From contig CALJTX010000048.1 of the NCBI GenBank assembly GCA_937975705.1, forward strand, positions 8,332 to 72,331: a DNA stretch of 64,000 bases, read 5' to 3'. Positions 59,952-64,000 of this stretch are shown here, in pieces. The notes beneath the pieces are model-generated. The model was given only the letters and a program-made list of their open reading frames with translations. It had not been told where the DNA came from and searched no databases. Both the position numbers and the translations under genes were made by a program. Source of the DNA: an uncultured Flavobacteriia bacterium. Its GTDB lineage: Bacteria > Bacteroidota > Bacteroidia > Flavobacteriales_D > Crocinitomicaceae. Every line of letters starts with the position of its first letter. Positions within the stretch are counted from its first letter, which is position 1.

Positions 59952-61892
59952 ATGAAACACTTCCTACTTGTCCTCTCCATTCTTTCATGCCACTTTAGCT
60001 CAGCGCAAGAATCTATTCATTTCCTTTTTACCACAGAAGGCAACTATCAAATTACCGAGCCGCTCTGCGAGGACATGATCAAACAAGCAGAGGAAATGAT
60101 GGACTTAACCACGAAAAAATTTCAAGATTATAAAAAGAACGGTGAATTAGATATTAAAAAGTCGAATCTATTTGACCAAGCAAGTTTTGCGTTATTAGAA
60201 AAATTAGCAGAGAACCCCAAAGATTACTTTGCTACTTATTATCCCGTCATTTACCTTTTTGACGCGTACAAAGAACTCTTAAAAAGAAACTTCTATGCCA
60301 GTTTGCAAGAAGTCAGTGTAAAAGGACTCATTGCTCCTAGTATTCAAATTCATATCCGAAATGTGGTCATCAGTCCATCGCAAACCTCTTTGGATATTGA
60401 TATCATTGACCTGCAAAATAGCAATTCACCAAAAAAAACCAATCATTTCTTTTGCCCTACAGGGCGCCTCTTACAAGAACAACCTATGGAAGGCCAATGG
60501 TTTTACTTTTGGCAGGAGTTTTATGAAGCAACCCAAATGCCTGAATGGCTCTCAGAAGAACTTTACAAGATCAACAACAAATTAGTCTCAGAAAAGCAAT
60601 TCAATCAAGCCATTGATGCCAAATTAAGCGAGCTTGGTATGAATACAACAACTTATGTTCAAGAACGCGTCGGGCTGTTAAAAGACAAACTGAGTGGTTT
60701 TCCAACTGACAATGTCAGCTTAGAAAAAACACAAGGTATTCTCGTAAGCAATGATCAAAGTAAATTTTTAGTATTTACCCTTTCAGAACCACAAATTTTA
60801 TCGGCATGGCCCGACTCCGAATCAAACCTAGATACAATAGAACACTTTGAAACGACCTCATGGTTATTTAAATTCAATCCTACTGGTGAAATCCAATACG
60901 GTTTCTATGATAATAACTACGTCACCTCAGATCAGATCAAAACCCAACTGAACAAGTTTTACAGTGCTGCTTTAACACCTGCCCCTGAATTTAGTTATAA
61001 TGAAGCATTATGGACTACAAATCTATTAGAGGACATGATAGATATTGTGAGTTTATTCAATTTACGTCATGAAAGTCAATCTAAAGAAAGTAGTGAACTC
61101 ATCAAGAATTATATAAATCCCTACCATAAAGAACTGCTTGCTCATGATTCAAGTCAATACATTAACTTTTATCAGCGCATTACTCCCGAGGATAACTACA
61201 ATTATTTTTCTGAAGAAATCTCCGCCACCATATTAAAAGACTTTCTCCTTTCCAACCCAGAAAAAACTGCTTTCATTTACCCTGTGTTATTGCAACATCG
61301 CTCAGTACAAGAGCGAGAATACTATTACACACAAGAAGACTTCAAGTTTTATGTCCTGCTCAAAAATGAGCAAGGTACTTTTGACCTTTACGATTGGCAT
61401 TATTTCAGCGCACTGCCTTACAAGAATTATTATTCGCTCTTAACCTGCGCGCATTCGCACTTAAAGAAGATCAGCAATTGGGATGGCGAATCTGACATCA
61501 TCAACGACCCTGCATTCTGGAATAATTTCATTGTGAAGAAAAGTGACCGCGGATTTGACTACCTCACGATGCTCACATCTAAAGATCAGTCACCAATGGT
61601 TGCTAGAGCTGAATTTGAGGCCCAAGTGAAAGACTGCTATAAACTACTGAGCGAACAAGATGTTGCCGACTTGTATCCAAACCAGCTCAAACAGGTCATT
61701 TTATGCCTCAACACCATTCAAACCTATAATTTGAAAGGCAAAGATGAAATGCAATTAACAAGCTTGGCAACGCAATTACACTTTGAAAAAAGATTGAACA
61801 AAGTCCAGGAATTTGTAGGCCATTATTACCCAATGTTGCATTTAGAATTTGGTGGAAATCTACAACCTCATTCTTATTATCTTCTCAAATAA
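59952..61892 (+). CDS. Exported protein of unknown function, tandem paralogue 1
   Basis: A 646-residue exported protein, signal peptide cleaved after FSSAQ (about 18). I recognise no domain. The mature N terminus starts with SIHFLFTTEGN, followed by ITEPLCEDMIKQAEEMMDL and SLQEV-KGL-PSIQI-RNVV-SPSQTS-DIDIIDL segments shared with the next gene. The last 215 residues (61245 onward) are identical to those of the next gene at the DNA level. ATG at 59952 gives the best signal peptide; ATG at 59922 is an alternative. The second copy follows 21 bases later on the same strand. Confidence 0.72.
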   Translation: MKHFLLVLSILSCHFSSAQESIHFLFTTEGNYQITEPLCEDMIKQAEEMMDLTTKKFQDYKKNGELDIKKSNLFDQASFALLEKLAENPKDYFATYYPVIYLFDAYKELLKRNFYASLQEVSVKGLIAPSIQIHIRNVVISPSQTSLDIDIIDLQNSNSPKKTNHFFCPTGRLLQEQPMEGQWFYFWQEFYEATQMPEWLSEELYKINNKLVSEKQFNQAIDAKLSELGMNTTTYVQERVGLLKDKLSGFPTDNVSLEKTQGILVSNDQSKFLVFTLSEPQILSAWPDSESNLDTIEHFETTSWLFKFNPTGEIQYGFYDNNYVTSDQIKTQLNKFYSAALTPAPEFSYNEALWTTNLLEDMIDIVSLFNLRHESQSKESSELIKNYINPYHKELLAHDSSQYINFYQRITPEDNYNYFSEEISATILKDFLLSNPEKTAFIYPVLLQHRSVQEREYYYTQEDFKFYVLLKNEQGTFDLYDWHYFSALPYKNYYSLLTCAHSHLKKISNWDGESDIINDPAFWNNFIVKKSDRGFDYLTMLTSKDQSPMVARAEFEAQVKDCYKLLSEQDVADLYPNQLKQVILCLNTIQTYNLKGKDEMQLTSLATQLHFEKRLNKVQEFVGHYYPMLHLEFGGNLQPHSYYLLK

Positions 61893-61896
61893 CCAA
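61245..61896 (+). repeat. 652-bp direct repeat, copy 1
   Basis: Base-for-base identical with 63192-63843 (offset 1947). It begins at the CTCCTTTCC stretch within gene 1 and ends 4 bases after the stop codon. Upstream of 61245 the paralogues drop sharply to roughly 60% protein identity. Confidence 0.95.
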
Positions 61897-61913
61897 AGAG
61901 AAAAGATCACCTT

Positions 61914-63839
61914 ATGAAATCCTTCCTATTTCTCCTCTTTATTCTAGCTTCCACTTTCAGTTATGCGCAAGAACCCATCCATTTCTTGTTTACCACAGAA
62001 GGAAAGGTTCAAATTTCTGAGCCGCTTTGTTTTGACATGATAAAAGATGCTGAAGAATTGTTGGATCTTCAAATGAAACAAGTCAAAAAGAGTGGTTTCT
62101 TGGCTATTGAACATGCTAATTTAAATGAACAGGCCTTCTTATTAATTCACAAGACTCTATACGGAAACCCAAAGGACTACGCAGCTGCCTATTACCCTAT
62201 CATATTTATTTATAATTCTTATGGAAAAATCTTGAAGCAAAACCTTTTTGCAAGTTTACAAGAAGTGCGTATGAAAGGACTTGTTTCACCAAGTATTCAA
62301 ATTCAATTTCGCAATGTGGTAGTCAGTCCTTCACAAACTTCGGTGGATATAGATATCATTGATCTAGAGCATCCGAATACGCCAATAAGCACGAACCATT
62401 TCTTCTACCCTACCGGACCCTTACTCCAAGAATCTAAAGCAACTGCCCGATGGTTTCATTTTTGGAGATATTTTTATAAAGTGACTGAAATGCCTGAATG
62501 GCTATTAGCCGAACTCTACAAAATCAATAACAAACTGATTTCTGAAAAGCAAAGTAATCAAGCCCTTGAGCTCAAATTAAAAGAGCTCAGTATGAACGCC
62601 CCTACTTACCTTAATGAACGTGTAGCCAAATTAAAAGAACAACTCATCGGTTTGCCAACAGATCTATTCAACCTTGAAGCAACGCAAGGTATCCTGATGA
62701 GCAGTGACGAAAGAAAGTTTTTTGTTTATACAGTTTCTGAAAATCCAGAAATCAATTGGATGAACCCTGAGGATACCTCAAAAATCTTTGAATCTACAGC
62801 ATGGGTATTTTTGTTCGATCCAAACGGTGAACTGCACTACGGCGTATTTGATCACAACTACGTTTCCCAGGATCAATCCAAAACTCAATTGAATAAGTTC
62901 TACAGCGCTGCCTTTACTCCAGCCCCTGAATTAGCTTACAACGAAGCACAATGGCTAGCCCCCATTTTGGATGAAGAAGCCCCAACTAATTTTGTCGATT
63001 TCCATATTTTGAGACACGACACCCAATCAGAAGAAACTAGCCAACTCATCATAACCTACATTGAGCCTGTATTAAAGCAGTATGTGACTGACTCGAGCCG
63101 ATACAACAACTTTTACCAACGCCTCACTACGGGAAATATTTCCGAAAATTTCTTTGATGACGATATCTATGCCACCCTATTCAAAGATTACCTCCTTTCC
63201 AACCCAGAAAAAACTGCTTTCATTTACCCTGTGTTATTGCAACATCGCTCAGTACAAGAGCGAGAATACTATTACACACAAGAAGACTTCAAGTTTTATG
63301 TCCTGCTCAAAAATGAGCAAGGTACTTTTGACCTTTACGATTGGCATTATTTCAGCGCACTGCCTTACAAGAATTATTATTCGCTCTTAACCTGCGCGCA
63401 TTCGCACTTAAAGAAGATCAGCAATTGGGATGGCGAATCTGACATCATCAACGACCCTGCATTCTGGAATAATTTCATTGTGAAGAAAAGTGACCGCGGA
63501 TTTGACTACCTCACGATGCTCACATCTAAAGATCAGTCACCAATGGTTGCTAGAGCTGAATTTGAGGCCCAAGTGAAAGACTGCTATAAACTACTGAGCG
63601 AACAAGATGTTGCCGACTTGTATCCAAACCAGCTCAAACAGGTCATTTTATGCCTCAACACCATTCAAACCTATAATTTGAAAGGCAAAGATGAAATGCA
63701 ATTAACAAGCTTGGCAACGCAATTACACTTTGAAAAAAGATTGAACAAAGTCCAGGAATTTGTAGGCCATTATTACCCAATGTTGCATTTAGAATTTGGT
63801 GGAAATCTACAACCTCATTCTTATTATCTTCTCAAATAA
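61914..63839 (+). CDS. Exported protein of unknown function, tandem paralogue 2
   Basis: A 641-residue exported protein (signal peptide to FSYAQ, 18), homologous over its full length to the preceding gene. The N-terminal 425 residues have diverged (many substitutions spread evenly), but from SNPEKTAFIYPVLLQHR to the C terminus the two proteins are the same. No known domain or catalytic motif. There is no T9SS sorting domain and no lipobox, so periplasmic location is likely. The two genes are probably one transcript. Nothing else is known. Confidence 0.72.
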   Translation: MKSFLFLLFILASTFSYAQEPIHFLFTTEGKVQISEPLCFDMIKDAEELLDLQMKQVKKSGFLAIEHANLNEQAFLLIHKTLYGNPKDYAAAYYPIIFIYNSYGKILKQNLFASLQEVRMKGLVSPSIQIQFRNVVVSPSQTSVDIDIIDLEHPNTPISTNHFFYPTGPLLQESKATARWFHFWRYFYKVTEMPEWLLAELYKINNKLISEKQSNQALELKLKELSMNAPTYLNERVAKLKEQLIGLPTDLFNLEATQGILMSSDERKFFVYTVSENPEINWMNPEDTSKIFESTAWVFLFDPNGELHYGVFDHNYVSQDQSKTQLNKFYSAAFTPAPELAYNEAQWLAPILDEEAPTNFVDFHILRHDTQSEETSQLIITYIEPVLKQYVTDSSRYNNFYQRLTTGNISENFFDDDIYATLFKDYLLSNPEKTAFIYPVLLQHRSVQEREYYYTQEDFKFYVLLKNEQGTFDLYDWHYFSALPYKNYYSLLTCAHSHLKKISNWDGESDIINDPAFWNNFIVKKSDRGFDYLTMLTSKDQSPMVARAEFEAQVKDCYKLLSEQDVADLYPNQLKQVILCLNTIQTYNLKGKDEMQLTSLATQLHFEKRLNKVQEFVGHYYPMLHLEFGGNLQPHSYYLLK

Positions 63840-63843
63840 CCAA
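63192..63843 (+). repeat. 652-bp direct repeat, copy 2
   Basis: Identical with 61245-61896. Read by eye over its whole length with no difference found. The copies diverge again 4 bases after the stop codons. Confidence 0.95.
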
Positions 63844-63928
63844 GCAAAATAAAAATAGCGGATCGCTAATCGAATCGCTTTATTTTTGAAAATCAGGCGA
63901 TAAAAAGCCGAATATTTTTCAAACGGTC

Positions 63929-63958
63929 TTGGTTTATAAAAATATATAGTTATCTTTG
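63929..63958 (+). promoter_or_regulatory. Strong consensus promoter at the window end
   Basis: TTG (63929-63931), a 19-bp spacer and TATCTTTG (63951-63958). It drives a transcript that enters the next, unseen region. The gene it serves lies beyond the window; a stable RNA or ribosomal gene is possible. Confidence 0.7.
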
Positions 63959-63959
63959 C

Positions 63960-63983
63960 ACCCCTCAAAGTGCGTTTGGGGGT
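63960..63983 (+). promoter_or_regulatory. Leader hairpin after the window-end promoter
   Basis: ACCCC-T-CAAA-GTGCG-TTTGGGGGT pairs into a GC-rich stem with one bulged T. It begins immediately after the promoter (CA + ACCCC), as in the tRNA-Leu leader at 34166-34178. Confidence 0.45.
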
Positions 63984-64000
63984 TATTATTTATTATTAAA

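Noticed and set aside
59952..63843. Mobile element or transposon as cause of the 652-bp repeat
   Set aside because: No terminal inverted repeats, target duplications or transposase; the repeat is the coding end of two paralogues.

Overview
The window is 64 kb of gene-dense chromosomal DNA from a Bacteroidota bacterium, most probably of the Flavobacteriales. The evidence is: gldE and gldD; three secreted proteins with type IX secretion (T9SS) type A C-terminal sorting domains; a carboxypeptidase-regulatory-like plus TonB-dependent receptor; the gene order miaB, sigma-54 regulator, lptE, secG, groS, groL; and many copies of the Bacteroidota promoter -7 element TAnnTTTG, several with a -33 TTG at 17-23 bp spacing. 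Shine-Dalgarno-like sequences are essentially absent. I see no CRISPR array, rRNA, insertion sequence, integrase or prophage gene. No stretch over 300 bases lacks a gene.

Layout. 1-9.4 kb: 5' part of argS (cut by the window edge) behind an arginase gene, two uncharacterised envelope proteins, ftsK, a two-domain VOC protein and a patatin/beta-barrel (type Vd-like) protein. 9.4-14.1 kb: a THUMP-type RNA methyltransferase, citrate synthase and a dipeptidyl peptidase IV. 14.2-23.6 kb: a tightly packed + strand operon of a lamin-tail-domain protein, a TonB receptor, a secreted endonuclease I, and a 5'-nucleotidase split into two genes with the domain order reversed, followed by a secreted beta-helix protein. 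I read this as a surface nucleic-acid scavenging locus, and it is the most interesting system in the window. 23.6-30.6 kb: gltX-folB, rdgB, an Omp85-like protein, a 47-residue lipoprotein, pyrF and prfA. 30.4-32.6 kb: a peroxide-defence module (ahpC, thioredoxin, small protein) divergent from oxyR, with an OxyR-like inverted repeat between them. 32.6-38.5 kb: tig, tRNA-Leu(UAG), mlaE-mlaF, and sprT-like, manC, dusB. 38.5-43.1 kb: three envelope proteins of unknown function and an SRAP-domain protein. 43.2-49.7 kb: the miaB to groESL block on the minus strand. 49.8-55.0 kb: topA-ssb-gldE-gldD-folK on the plus strand. 55-59.8 kb: an OmpA/TPR lipoprotein, clpP-clpX and pdhB. 59.9-63.9 kb: two tandem paralogous exported proteins with diverged N-terminal two thirds but a 652-bp stretch that is identical base for base at their 3' ends.

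How the genes fit together. Housekeeping functions dominate (translation, folate, TCA entry, protein folding and degradation, DNA topology and segregation). The accessory content concerns the cell surface: T9SS cargo and two gliding/T9SS factors, outer-membrane beta-barrel proteins, lipid transport (Mla) and LPS assembly (LptE). The nuclease/5'-nucleotidase/TonB operon would take extracellular DNA or RNA to nucleotides, then nucleosides and phosphate. Start sites were chosen by signal peptides, family alignment and promoter position; several ORFs extend upstream of the likely start.
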